DNA of 64,000 nt from positions 1 to 64,000 of the forward strand of contig NZ_JACGXS010000003.1 of assembly GCF_014117215.1 (NCBI RefSeq), in the 5' to 3' direction. The translations under genes were made by a program, and so were the position numbers. The notes below the pieces were generated by a model that worked only from the letters and a program-made list of their open reading frames with translations, ran no database searches and had not been told where the DNA came from. Shown one piece after another: positions 1-11,646 of this stretch (the stretch's first letter is position 1; every line of letters starts with the position of its first letter). Source of the stretch: Stenotrophomonas tumulicola. Lineage in GTDB: Bacteria > Pseudomonadota > Gammaproteobacteria > Xanthomonadales > Xanthomonadaceae.

Positions 1-130
1 ACGAGGCCCGCAGGATGCGGCTCTTGCCGTCCCCCACGAACCCCTCCCGCCCGGCCCCAACCCAGAAATCCGGCTTTTCGCGCGACCCACCACGAGGGGC
101 TTCGCCGTTCGCCGCCAACCACCAGCCAAC

Positions 131-156
131 AAAAAAACCCGGCCGAAGCCGGGCTT
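131..156 (-). terminator. Rho-independent terminator after obgE
   Basis: On the minus strand a 6-bp GC stem (CCCGGC at 138-143 pairing with GCCGGG at 148-153, CGAA loop) is followed by a run of seven T. It lies about 30 bases beyond the obgE stop and closes the rplU-rpmA-obgE cluster. No gene is recognisable in the first 130 bases of the window. Confidence 0.8.
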
Positions 157-181
157 TTCGCGTCCAATCAAACGAAGACGA

Positions 182-1345
<1,164 letters not shown>

Positions 1346-1355
1346 TCATTCAACG

Positions 1356-1381
1356 AAAAGCCCCGCCGAAGCGGGGCTCTT
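1356..1381 (-). terminator. Terminator between rpmA and obgE
   Basis: An 8-bp perfect stem (AGCCCCGC at 1359-1366 with GCGGGGCT at 1371-1378, loop CGAA) with a short T-rich tail on the minus strand. It lies 45 bases after the rpmA stop and should reduce transcription from the ribosomal protein genes into obgE. Confidence 0.75.
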
Positions 1382-1425
1382 CTGCAGCGTACCCATGACC
1401 GGCATGGGCGCCAGCCGCGCCGGGA

Positions 1426-1689
1426 TCAGGCTTCGGCCGAAACCACGCTGACGGTGCGACGCTTCTTGGCGCCCTTGACCGAGAACTCCACCTTGCCGTC
1501 CACCAGGGCGAACAGGGTGTGGTCACGGCCGAGGCCAACGCCGGTACCCGGATGGAACTGGGTGCCACGCTGGCGCACGATGATGTTGCCGGCGTCGATG
1601 GCCTGGCCACCGAAGATCTTCACGCCGAGGTACTTCGGGTTGGAGTCGCGACCGTTGCGCGAAGAGCCTACGCCTTTTTTATGTGCCAT
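1426..1689 (-). CDS. rpmA: 50S ribosomal protein bL27
   Basis: Large-subunit ribosomal protein whose N-terminal arm reaches the peptidyl-transferase centre. The 87-aa product begins [20 protein letters not shown], the hallmark of bL27, and has the usual length. It follows rplU by 11 bases, so the two are co-transcribed and probably translated together. Confidence 0.98.
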   Translation of the reverse strand: MAHKKGVGSSRNGRDSNPKYLGVKIFGGQAIDAGNIIVRQRGTQFHPGTGVGLGRDHTLFALVDGKVEFSVKGAKKRRTVSVVSAEA

Positions 1690-1700
1690 GACCTATCTCC

Positions 1701-2018
1701 TTACTTGCTGCCACCGGCAATGCCGGTGATCTCGATTTCGGTGTAGTACTGACGGTGACCCTGACGCTTCATGTGGTGCTTGCGGCGACGGAACTTGATG
1801 ATCCGGACCTTGTCGGCACGACCCTGGGACAGGACGGTGGCGGTGACCGAAGCGCCGCTCAGCGCGTCGCCGATCTTGATGCCATCGCTGTCGCCCAGCA
1901 GCAGGATGTTGTCGAACTTGATCTCGTTGCCGACTTCGGCTTCGAGCTTTTCCACGCGGAGCTTTTCGCCCTGCGCGACGCGGTATTGCTTACCGCCGGT
2001 GACCAGTACTGCGTACAT
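1701..2018 (-). CDS. rplU: 50S ribosomal protein bL21
   Basis: Large-subunit ribosomal protein that binds 23S rRNA. The 105-aa product begins [20 protein letters not shown] and contains the basic C-terminal signature [16 protein letters not shown]. It is the first gene of the rplU-rpmA-obgE cluster. Its promoter must lie in 2019-2160, shared with the divergent uvrA side. Confidence 0.98.
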   Translation of the reverse strand: MYAVLVTGGKQYRVAQGEKLRVEKLEAEVGNEIKFDNILLLGDSDGIKIGDALSGASVTATVLSQGRADKVRIIKFRRRKHHMKRQGHRQYYTEIEITGIAGGSK

Positions 2019-2356
2019 GACCAGACTTCCTCTGTAGTTATTGTGGTCTATGGACTGTCGCCATCGAGGGCGGACAGAAGCGGGATTTTACCGGCTGACC
2101 CTGTCCCGGGTCAACCCACCCCTAGGTCGGGCAAAGCCAGGCCCGGCAAGGCCTTCAGGCCGGGGTCAGATCGCTTTTCCCGCCAGGAAAAGCGATCTGA
2201 CCCCTATATGACCGCCAGTCTCAGCCGCTGCGACTCACCGCTGGCATTGTGGGCCATTGCCCCCATCTGATCAGCTCGGTAGGCTGACCGATTGCCGTTC
2301 CCGACGCCCTTCCTGCTGGCCGGGCCCCAGCCCAAGCCCCCACAACCGGATCCCCC
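2019..2356. other. Divergent intergenic region rplU / uvrA
   Basis: 338 bases with no convincing gene. It holds the promoters for rplU (leftward) and uvrA (rightward) and a large perfect palindrome at 2162-2204. I see no clear LexA box upstream of uvrA: no CTG-N10-CAG of SOS type in a promoter position was identified by eye. Confidence 0.6.
2162..2204. repeat. 19-bp-arm perfect inverted repeat
   Basis: Left arm 2162-2180 (GGGGTCAGATCGCTTTTCC) and right arm 2186-2204 are exact reverse complements around a 5-base loop (CGCCA). It sits between two divergent genes, so it is unlikely to be a terminator of either. Degenerate half-copies of the arm occur near 7351-7370 and 35022-35048, so this looks like a dispersed palindromic element. 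Confidence 0.85.
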
Positions 2357-5349
<2,993 letters not shown>

Positions 5350-5350
<1 letters not shown>

Positions 5351-5757
5351 TGAGCACCGAACACAGGATCCTCGCCCGCATCCCGATCAGCGTGCGCTGG
5401 CGCGACATGGACAGCATGGGCCACGTCAACAATGCCAAGTACATTTCCTATCTGGAAGAAGCGCGCGTGCGCTGGATGCTGGGCGTGGAAGGGGTGTCGA
5501 TGACCGACCGGATTGCGCCGGTGGTGGCCGCCACCAACGTCAACTACCGCCTGCCGATCGTGTGGCCCAACGACATCCTGGTGGAGCTGTTCGTGGAACG
5601 CCTGGGCAACAGCAGCGTCACCATCGGCCACCGCATCGTCGACCAGCAGGACGAATCACGCCTGTACTCCGACGGCAACGTCGTGGTGGTGTGGATGGAC
5701 ACCCGGACCGGCAAGAGCGCCCCCCTGCCCGAAGCGATCCGCAGCGCCTCGAGCTGA
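5350..5757 (+). CDS. Acyl-CoA thioesterase, 4HBT/YbgC hotdog family
   Basis: A 135-aa single-hotdog protein with the 4-hydroxybenzoyl-CoA-thioesterase-like N-terminus RDMDSMGHVNNAKYISYLEE, where the Asp and the HVNN segment form the active-site region. It probably hydrolyses acyl-CoA thioesters; the substrate cannot be read from the sequence. The ATG at 5350 uses the last base of the uvrA stop (TGATG), which indicates translational coupling. Its last codons and stop (5741-5756) are copied three more times downstream in a 90-bp tandem array. Confidence 0.88.
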
Positions 5758-6059
5758 CCGTGGCGCCGGGCTATTCCCGGCCGCCGTTGCCGCTGCGCTC
5801 GCCGAGCATGGCTCGGCGCTACCAGCTCCTGCAGCGCCTCGAGCTGACCGTAGCGCCGGGCCATGCCCGGCGGCCGTTGCCGCTGCGCTCGCCGAGCATG
5901 GCTCGGCGCTACCAGCTCCTGCAGCGCCTCGAGCTGACCATGGCGCCGGGCCATGCCCGGCGGCCGTTGCCGCTGCGCTCGCCGAGCATGGCTCGGCGCT
6001 ACCAGCTCCTGCAGCGCCTCGAGCTGACCGTAGCGCCGGGCCATGCCCGGCGGCTGTTG
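5741..6059. repeat. 90-bp tandem array carrying SMAG palindromes
   Basis: Four units start at 5741, 5831, 5921 and 6011 with an exact 90-base period; the fourth is cut short near 6059. Each unit begins GCAGCGCCTCGAGCTGACC, which in unit 1 is the 3' end of the thioesterase gene including its stop, then carries a direct and an inverted SMAG-type palindrome (CGCCGGGCCATGCCCGGCG and CGCCGAGCATGGCTCGGCG). Unit 1 differs in its first palindrome (GGGCTATTCCCGG). Between convergent genes it may also act as a transcript-end structure. Confidence 0.92.
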
Positions 6060-6072
6060 CCGTGCGCCCCCG

Positions 6073-6519
6073 TTACCGGTTGGGCGCGCGCACCTGCAGC
6101 GTGCCCTGCACTTCCTCGCCGCCTGCCAGTTCCAGCACCAGCGGCAGCGCCTGCCCTTCCGTCAATGCGCCCTTGCCCTGCATCAGCATCAGGTGCAGCC
6201 CGCCAGGCTTGAGCTCGACGCTGGCACCGGCCGCGATCGGCAGTTGATGCACGTGCTGCATCCGGCTCACGCCATCGGTCACGGTGGTTTCATGCAGCGA
6301 CACGTCGCCGAAGCTACTGCTGCGTGCGCCGATGACAGTCACCGGCTGGTCGCAACCGTTGTGGACCGTCGCATAGCCGGCAGTCATCGGCATCGTGGCC
6401 ACTGCGGGCAGGCGTGCCCAGCCCTCTTTCACCTGCACGCAACCAGCGCCTGCAGCGGCCACCGGTGCTGCAAATGCACATCCCGCCAACAGTACGCCAA
6501 CGAATGGTTTGGTTATCAT
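6073..6519 (-). CDS. Periplasmic copper chaperone, PCuAC family
   Basis: A 148-aa exported protein of the PCu(A)C family (DUF461), which binds Cu(I) in the periplasm and helps load the CuA site of cytochrome oxidase. The N-terminus MITKPFVGVLLAGCAFAAPV is a signal peptide. The conserved Met/His ligands are visible around MPMTAGYATV, HETTV, RMQHVHQLPI and the C-terminal GLHLMLMQ. The start at 6519 is preceded by a purine-rich ribosome site (GGGAGGGAG). It is divergent from the crotonase gene with only 34 bases between starts, so promoters overlap. No ScoI partner is adjacent. Confidence 0.85.
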   Translation of the reverse strand: MITKPFVGVLLAGCAFAAPVAAAGAGCVQVKEGWARLPAVATMPMTAGYATVHNGCDQPVTVIGARSSSFGDVSLHETTVTDGVSRMQHVHQLPIAAGASVELKPGGLHLMLMQGKGALTEGQALPLVLELAGGEEVQGTLQVRAPNR

Positions 6520-6553
6520 CGGTCCACGCTCCCTCCCTGCAAGAGACTGCAGC

Positions 6554-7333
6554 ATGACTACGCTCATCGAGGTGTACAACCACGGCCCGATCCGCGAACT
6601 GCGGCTGGCGCGGCCACCGGTCAACGCGCTGGACACAGACCTCTGCCGCCAGCTGATCCATGCCATCGAACAGGCCATGGCCGAGGATGTGCACGGCCTG
6701 GTGTTGTCAGGCAACGAGCGGGTGTTCACCGGCGGCATGGACGTGCCGCACCTGCTCTCCCATGGCGATGACCGGCACGCGCTGCTGGACAGCTGGAATG
6801 CCTTCTTCGGCGCGGTGCGTACCCTGGCCGAAAGCCGCATCCCGGTGGTGGCGGCCTTGACCGGGCATGCGCCTGCAGGTGGCTGCGTGCTGGCATTGTG
6901 CTGCGATTACCGGGTGATGGCGCGCAGTACCGACCCCGCACAGCCCTTTGCCATCGGCCTGAACGAGGTGCAGGTCGGGCTGGTGGCGCCAGAAGGCATC
7001 CAACGCCTGCTGCGGCGGGCAGTCGGCGTGCATCGCGCTGGAATCCTGCTGTCCACCGGCGCGATGGTGCCGGCCGAACAGGCGTTGCAGATCGGCCTGG
7101 TGGACGAACTTGCCGACGGCGAACTGGTGGTCGCGCGCGCCGTGGCCTGGCTGCAGCGACTGCTGAAAATGCCGCAGCAGCCCATGTTGCTGACCCGTGC
7201 CATCGCCCGCGCCGACCTGCACGAAGCGCTGCATCCGGACCTGATCCGGCTCGACCGCTTCGTCGAGGCCTGGTACGCAGCTGACGCACAGCAGGCCCTG
7301 CACGCCTTGGTGGCGCGGCTGGGCAAAAGCTGA
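6554..7333 (+). CDS. Enoyl-CoA hydratase/isomerase family protein
   Basis: A 259-aa crotonase-fold enzyme for CoA-thioester chemistry, probably fatty-acid beta-oxidation. Oxyanion-hole segments are GNERVFTGGMDVPHL and TGHAPAGGCVLALCCDY. The first catalytic Glu of hydratases is retained in IGLNEVQVGL, but the position of the second one appears to be Gly (HRAGILLSTG), by alignment in my head with rat crotonase; that pattern suits an isomerase or another crotonase activity better than a classical hydratase. The start was chosen at 6554, since longer frames overlap the divergent copper chaperone. Confidence 0.85.
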   Translation: MTTLIEVYNHGPIRELRLARPPVNALDTDLCRQLIHAIEQAMAEDVHGLVLSGNERVFTGGMDVPHLLSHGDDRHALLDSWNAFFGAVRTLAESRIPVVAALTGHAPAGGCVLALCCDYRVMARSTDPAQPFAIGLNEVQVGLVAPEGIQRLLRRAVGVHRAGILLSTGAMVPAEQALQIGLVDELADGELVVARAVAWLQRLLKMPQQPMLLTRAIARADLHEALHPDLIRLDRFVEAWYAADAQQALHALVARLGKS

Positions 7334-7350
7334 GCGCCAGCGTGCCCCTC

Positions 7351-7383
7351 CGAAAAGGGATCCGGCCCCACAGGTCCTATAAT
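7351..7383 (+). promoter_or_regulatory. Half-palindrome remnant and TATAAT before tesB
   Basis: CGAAAAGGGATCCGGCCCC (about 7351-7369) resembles one arm of the palindrome at 2162-2204 with several changes. A consensus -10 hexamer TATAAT at 7378-7383 sits 31 bases before the tesB start; no good -35 hexamer is visible at the expected distance. Confidence 0.4.
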
Positions 7384-7414
7384 CACGGTCTGTCCCGACA
7401 CCGGCTGCACCGCC

Positions 7415-8323
7415 TTGAACGACACGCCCGAACCCGTCGTCTCCGAACTGATCGACCTGCTCACCCTTGAGCGGCTGGAAGACAACCTGTTCCGCGGCCA
7501 GAGCCGCGACATCGGCACCAAGTACGTATTCGGCGGCCAGGTGCTGGGGCAGGCGCTTGCCGCTGCCCAGGCCACGGTGGAGAACGGCCGCCATGTGCAC
7601 TCGCTGCATGCCTACTTCCTGCGTGCCGGCAACATCGACCACCCCATCGTCTACGACGTGGACCGCACCCGGGACGGCGGCAGCTTCTCCGTGCGCCGCG
7701 TCACCGCCATCCAGCATGGCAAGGTGATCTTCTTCTGCGCAGCCTCGTTCCAGCAGGTCGAAAGCGGTGCAGAGCACCAGCAGAAGATGCCCGAAGTACC
7801 ACAGCCGGAAGACATCGAACCGAATCGTCCACTGCCGCCGGATGTACTGGAACGCCTGCCGATCAAGGTCCAGCGCTGGCTTTCGCGCGGTGGCCCGTTC
7901 GAATTCCGCCACGTCTACCCGCGCGATGAACTCAATCCGCCCAAGCGCCCGCCTTACCACCAGGTCTGGTTCCGCCTGACCGAGCCGGTTGGCGATGCTC
8001 CCGAGCTGCACCAGGCGCTGCTGGCTTATGCCTCGGATTTCCACCTGCTGGGCACCGCGACCTTCCCCCATGGCATCAGCTATTACCAGCCTCATGTGCA
8101 GATGGCCTCGCTGGACCATGCAATCTGGTTCCATCGTCCGTTCCGCGCCGACGATTGGTTGCTGTACTCGCTGGACAGCCCCAGTGCGCAGGATTCGCGC
8201 GGCCTGGCCCGCGGACAGTTCTTCACCCGCGATGGCGTGCTGGTGGCCAGCACGGCGCAGGAGGGCCTGATCCGCGTGGTCCATGACAGCGCGGCGGCGG
8301 CCGCCGTGCCGGCCAAGGATTGA
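7415..8323 (+). CDS. tesB: Acyl-CoA thioesterase II
   Basis: Double-hotdog thioesterase that hydrolyses medium- and long-chain acyl-CoA. The 302-aa product has the TesB N-terminus LERLEDNLFRGQ and FGGQVLGQALAAAQ, and C-terminal segments SLDHAIWFHRP and GLARGQFFTRDGVLVASTAQ that carry the Asp and Gln of the catalytic set. The start codon is TTG at 7415; no in-frame ATG fits. A TATAAT lies just upstream. It is followed 13 bases later by a small membrane protein gene, probably in the same transcript. Confidence 0.93.
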   Translation: MNDTPEPVVSELIDLLTLERLEDNLFRGQSRDIGTKYVFGGQVLGQALAAAQATVENGRHVHSLHAYFLRAGNIDHPIVYDVDRTRDGGSFSVRRVTAIQHGKVIFFCAASFQQVESGAEHQQKMPEVPQPEDIEPNRPLPPDVLERLPIKVQRWLSRGGPFEFRHVYPRDELNPPKRPPYHQVWFRLTEPVGDAPELHQALLAYASDFHLLGTATFPHGISYYQPHVQMASLDHAIWFHRPFRADDWLLYSLDSPSAQDSRGLARGQFFTRDGVLVASTAQEGLIRVVHDSAAAAAVPAKD

Positions 8324-8336
8324 AGGACAGCGAACG

Positions 8337-8831
8337 ATGAGACAGATTTTCAGCAGCCAGCGCGTGGAAACCGTGGAAGGCGTGGCCGAGCTGCTGCGCA
8401 GCCACCAGATCGACGTGCGCGTGACCGACGGCCGTACCTACCACACCCGCCGCGGCGGGCAGTTCAGCTACCTCGACCCTGGCAAGGGCAAGCGCTTCCC
8501 CACGGTGTGGGTGGTGCGTGCCGACGACCAGCCACGCGCGCGTGAAATCCTGCGTGATGCCCGCCTGCTCGATACCACGCGTCGTGACCACCCCACTGCG
8601 GAGTTCGCCTTCGGTGACGTCGCCACCGCGCCGGCGAGCGGCCGCAGCTGGGCCTGGCGGATCCGCATCGCGCTGCTGGTGGTGATTGCCGCAGTGGCCC
8701 TGGTGATCGGCCTGCGCCATCGCGGCGCCCCGGCTCCGGCGGCCCCTGCCCCGGCACCGCAGGCGCAGCCAGCCCCGCCGGCCGCACCGGAAGAGGAAGA
8801 AGTGCGAGTCCGCATCCAACCCTCGAAGTAA
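8337..8831 (+). CDS. Pathogenicity-like membrane-anchored protein
   Basis: A 164-aa protein with a cytoplasmic N-terminal domain (about 1-95, resembling DUF2007-type putative signal-transducing domains: RQIFSSQRVETVEGVAELL, PTVWVVRADDQPRAREIL), one transmembrane helix (IRIALLVVIAAVALVIGL) and a Pro/Ala-rich tail ending in EEEEVRVRIQPSK. Xanthomonads carry similar genes annotated as pathogenicity-like; no function is established that I know of. The start is supported by GGACAG upstream. It is probably co-transcribed with tesB. Confidence 0.75.
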   Translation: MRQIFSSQRVETVEGVAELLRSHQIDVRVTDGRTYHTRRGGQFSYLDPGKGKRFPTVWVVRADDQPRAREILRDARLLDTTRRDHPTAEFAFGDVATAPASGRSWAWRIRIALLVVIAAVALVIGLRHRGAPAPAAPAPAPQAQPAPPAAPEEEEVRVRIQPSK

Positions 8832-8839
8832 CCCAGGGG

Positions 8840-8969
8840 GTAGCGCCGGGTCAGGGGCGGTGGCGCCGGGCCAGAGGGGTAGCGCCGGGCCATGCCCGGC
8901 GGCTCTTCTTTCAGGCGTCGCGGCCGCTGATGCAGGCCGCTGCGCTCGCCGGGCATGGCCCGGCGCTAC
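8840..8969. repeat. SMAG palindromes (direct plus inverted pair)
   Basis: A degraded GTAGCGCCGGG copy at 8840, a full copy GTAGCGCCGGGCCATGCCCGG at 8879-8902 and an inverted copy ending in CGGCGCTAC at 8947-8969. The last two can fold into a long stem, the typical SMAG dimer. It follows the stop of the upstream gene. Confidence 0.88.
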
Positions 8970-9108
8970 CGCGAAAAAATCAGCGTCGCCCCATGGGGGG
9001 ACGCCGCATGCCGCCGTCCCGCCCCGGTTTGACCGCGTGGCGTCCTCGAAACAATACTCGGCGTCATCGCGCCGCCCTGACGACGGCGTGGCGACAGCGG
9101 AGGTCACA

Positions 9109-11550
9109 TTGCGATTTCATGGCATCACCGGCACTTCGACGCGCCTCCTGTCCTGCGTACTCCTGGGAGGGAGCGTCATTTCCGCCCACGCAGCAACGCC
9201 CGACGCCACGGCCTACGCACGCGCCGAGCGCGTCCTCGACTACAACCTGCGCGGCAAGGTCCTCAATGCGAACGTCTCCCCACGCTGGCTTGCCGACGGG
9301 CGATTCTGGTATTCGCGGCAAGAGGCGTCGGGTACGACAAATGTACTGGTCAGCCCCAGCACCCGCTCGCGCAGCCTGCTGTTCGACGATGCCCGCCTGC
9401 GCCTGGCGATGCGTGAACTGGTTGATGCGGACACCTCCATGGCAACCCAGGCGGTCGAGACTGTGTGGAGCACGGAAGGTTCCGGCTTGCGGATCCGGCT
9501 GCGCCTGCCGCAAGGAAACGCGATCGACTGCGAGATTCCTGCCTACACATGCAGCCATGCCGACGCACTCCCGAACGACCCGCGCTTGCTCGCATCACCC
9601 GACGGCGGACACGCGGCGTTCGAGCGGGACAACAATCTCTGGCTGAGATCCACGGAATCAGGCCATGAGCATGCACTTACCAGTGACGGCACGGCTTCAC
9701 ATGGTTACGGGGTCCTGCCGGACTTCGCATTGCGCGGTATCCCCCGCAGGCAGGGGCGGATGCATATCCCACCGTTCGCGGTCACCTGGTCGCCGGATGG
9801 GCATCGCATGTTCGGTACCCGGTACGACGAGCGCAAGGTGGCGCCCTATCCTTACCTGGCGAACGCGCCGCGGGGTGCTTTTCGTCCCGTCGTGCACGAA
9901 GTGCGGCTGGGACTACTCGGCGATGCCGAACAGGTCCGCGATGCCTGGTTCACCCTCGATACGGGCGGCGCCGGCGCCAAGGAGATCCCCGTTCCGGAGG
10001 GCTGGAGCACCCTGCCCGAAGCAGGCGTGCTCGGCTGGTCGCCGTCGACCGACAAGGTCTACACGGCGATCGTCCGCTACGATCGGCCTGCCCGGCTTCG
10101 GCTGGTAGAAATCGACCTGCGCGGGGGGAGTGTCCGCACCGTCCTGGAGGAGCGCTCGGATACGCGCGTGCAGCTCAACTCCTACACCTATGGCCGGGCC
10201 GCAGTGAACATCCTGCAGGAGGCCCAGCAGGCGGTATGGTTCTCGGAACGTGACGGGTGGGGCCACCTGTACCTGGTCGATCTTCGCAACGGAAGCGTGG
10301 TGCGCCAATTGACCTCCGGGGCGTGGCTTGTGCGGGATGTCGTCGGGGTCAACGAAGCGCAACGCCAGGTGTTCTTTACCGCTGGCGGACGCGAGGAGGG
10401 CGATCCCTACCAGCGACGCTTGTACCGGGTTTCCCTTGACGGCGGCGATCCAGTCCTGCTGACACCGGAGCCCGGCGATCATGCCATCGACGGTGGCAGC
10501 GGCGCCCTCATGGGCGGCAAGCCTTCCAATCTGCTCTCACCCAATGCGGACTTCATCGTCGACAGCTACTCGACGCACGCGAATCCGCCGGTGACCGTGC
10601 TCCGCTCGACCACTGATGGTCGTGTACTGATGGAACTGGAACGCGCGGACGCTGCTGGCGTCCTCGCCGCTGGCTGGAGGGCCCCCAGGCGGGAACGCGT
10701 CACCGCGGCGGATGGCGAGACCACGCTCTACGCTACTGTCTATCTCCCGGCGGGCTATACACCGGACGGTCAGTATCCCGTCATCGACGCAATGTACGGC
10801 GGTCCGCATATCACGAATGCGCCGGTCGGCTTCGTAGAGGCAACGTCGGCGATGAATCCGGTATCGAAGTCGAGCCTGGCCGAACTCGGCTTCTTCGTTG
10901 TCGTGGTCGACGCGCGGGGCACCCCTGGACGATCAAAGGCCTTCCATGACACCAGTTTCCTGACCGCCGCGGATACCCAGCTGGAGGATCATGTCGTTGC
11001 GATCCGCGAACTGGCAGGCCGGTACCCGGGGATGGATCTCGACCGCGTCGGGATATATGGACACTCTTTCGGCGGATACAGTGCGACGCGCGCGCTTCTG
11101 CGGCATCCCGGGTTCTACAAGGTCGGCGTATCCTCGGCGGGCAGCCACAGTTTCCAGGGCATGTATGGCGGCGCGATCCACGGCATGGACCGGCTCGTGG
11201 GTGGCCAGCCGGTCTACGCGGACGGAGGGTCGATCCGTCCGGCGGCAAACCTCGTTCCGGAGACATTCCGGATGCTGGACAACAGTGCGCTCGTTGATCG
11301 TCTCACGGGCAAGTTGATGCTCGTATATGGCGATCTTGACGAGAACGCCATGCCCGCGCTGACGCTGCAGCTCGCTGCCGCGCTCACCGAGGCGAACAAG
11401 GACTACGACCTGCTCTATCTGCCGAATCAAGACCATGAGCTGTTCCGCAACGACACATACTTCACGCGGCGGCTCTGGGACTATTTCGTCCGTCACCTGA
11501 TGGGCAGTACGCCACCGGCATATCGCATCGCCCCACCGACTGCGGGTTAG
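9109..11550 (+). CDS. Secreted S9 family peptidase (DPP IV-like)
   Basis: An 813-aa prolyl-oligopeptidase-family serine peptidase, probably releasing dipeptides in the periplasm or outside. The N-terminus (TRLLSCVLLGGSVISAHA) is a signal peptide, followed by a beta-propeller DPP IV region and a C-terminal alpha/beta-hydrolase domain. The nucleophile is in YGHSFGGYSATRAL, the acid in VYGDLDENAMP and the His in LPNQDHELF. I chose the TTG at 9109 because GGAGGT lies 4 bases upstream and it gives a clean signal peptide; the frame is open further upstream into the SMAG repeats, which I regard as non-coding. One of four S9 peptidases in this window. Confidence 0.9.
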   Translation: MRFHGITGTSTRLLSCVLLGGSVISAHAATPDATAYARAERVLDYNLRGKVLNANVSPRWLADGRFWYSRQEASGTTNVLVSPSTRSRSLLFDDARLRLAMRELVDADTSMATQAVETVWSTEGSGLRIRLRLPQGNAIDCEIPAYTCSHADALPNDPRLLASPDGGHAAFERDNNLWLRSTESGHEHALTSDGTASHGYGVLPDFALRGIPRRQGRMHIPPFAVTWSPDGHRMFGTRYDERKVAPYPYLANAPRGAFRPVVHEVRLGLLGDAEQVRDAWFTLDTGGAGAKEIPVPEGWSTLPEAGVLGWSPSTDKVYTAIVRYDRPARLRLVEIDLRGGSVRTVLEERSDTRVQLNSYTYGRAAVNILQEAQQAVWFSERDGWGHLYLVDLRNGSVVRQLTSGAWLVRDVVGVNEAQRQVFFTAGGREEGDPYQRRLYRVSLDGGDPVLLTPEPGDHAIDGGSGALMGGKPSNLLSPNADFIVDSYSTHANPPVTVLRSTTDGRVLMELERADAAGVLAAGWRAPRRERVTAADGETTLYATVYLPAGYTPDGQYPVIDAMYGGPHITNAPVGFVEATSAMNPVSKSSLAELGFFVVVVDARGTPGRSKAFHDTSFLTAADTQLEDHVVAIRELAGRYPGMDLDRVGIYGHSFGGYSATRALLRHPGFYKVGVSSAGSHSFQGMYGGAIHGMDRLVGGQPVYADGGSIRPAANLVPETFRMLDNSALVDRLTGKLMLVYGDLDENAMPALTLQLAAALTEANKDYDLLYLPNQDHELFRNDTYFTRRLWDYFVRHLMGSTPPAYRIAPPTAG

Positions 11551-11646
11551 TGGTCGCTGCCGGCGATGCCGCACCGCAGCAGCATGGTTGGTCACATCCT
11601 GCACGCCACCTCGTCTTGGGACACAATCACTGCAGGAGCGCTGCCC

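Noticed and set aside
1..130. A gene at the left edge
   Set aside because: No recognisable ribosome site or protein motif on either strand in this short stretch; the gene beyond obgE is outside the window.
5741..6059. CRISPR-like direct repeats
   Set aside because: Whole 90-bp units are repeated, with no unique spacers, no cas genes and SMAG palindromes inside.
5562..6212. Open frame encoding a 30-residue repeated peptide through the tandem array
   Set aside because: The repeat contains SMAG palindromes and the period is a multiple of three, so the frame is open by arithmetic; no ribosome site or homologous protein pattern.
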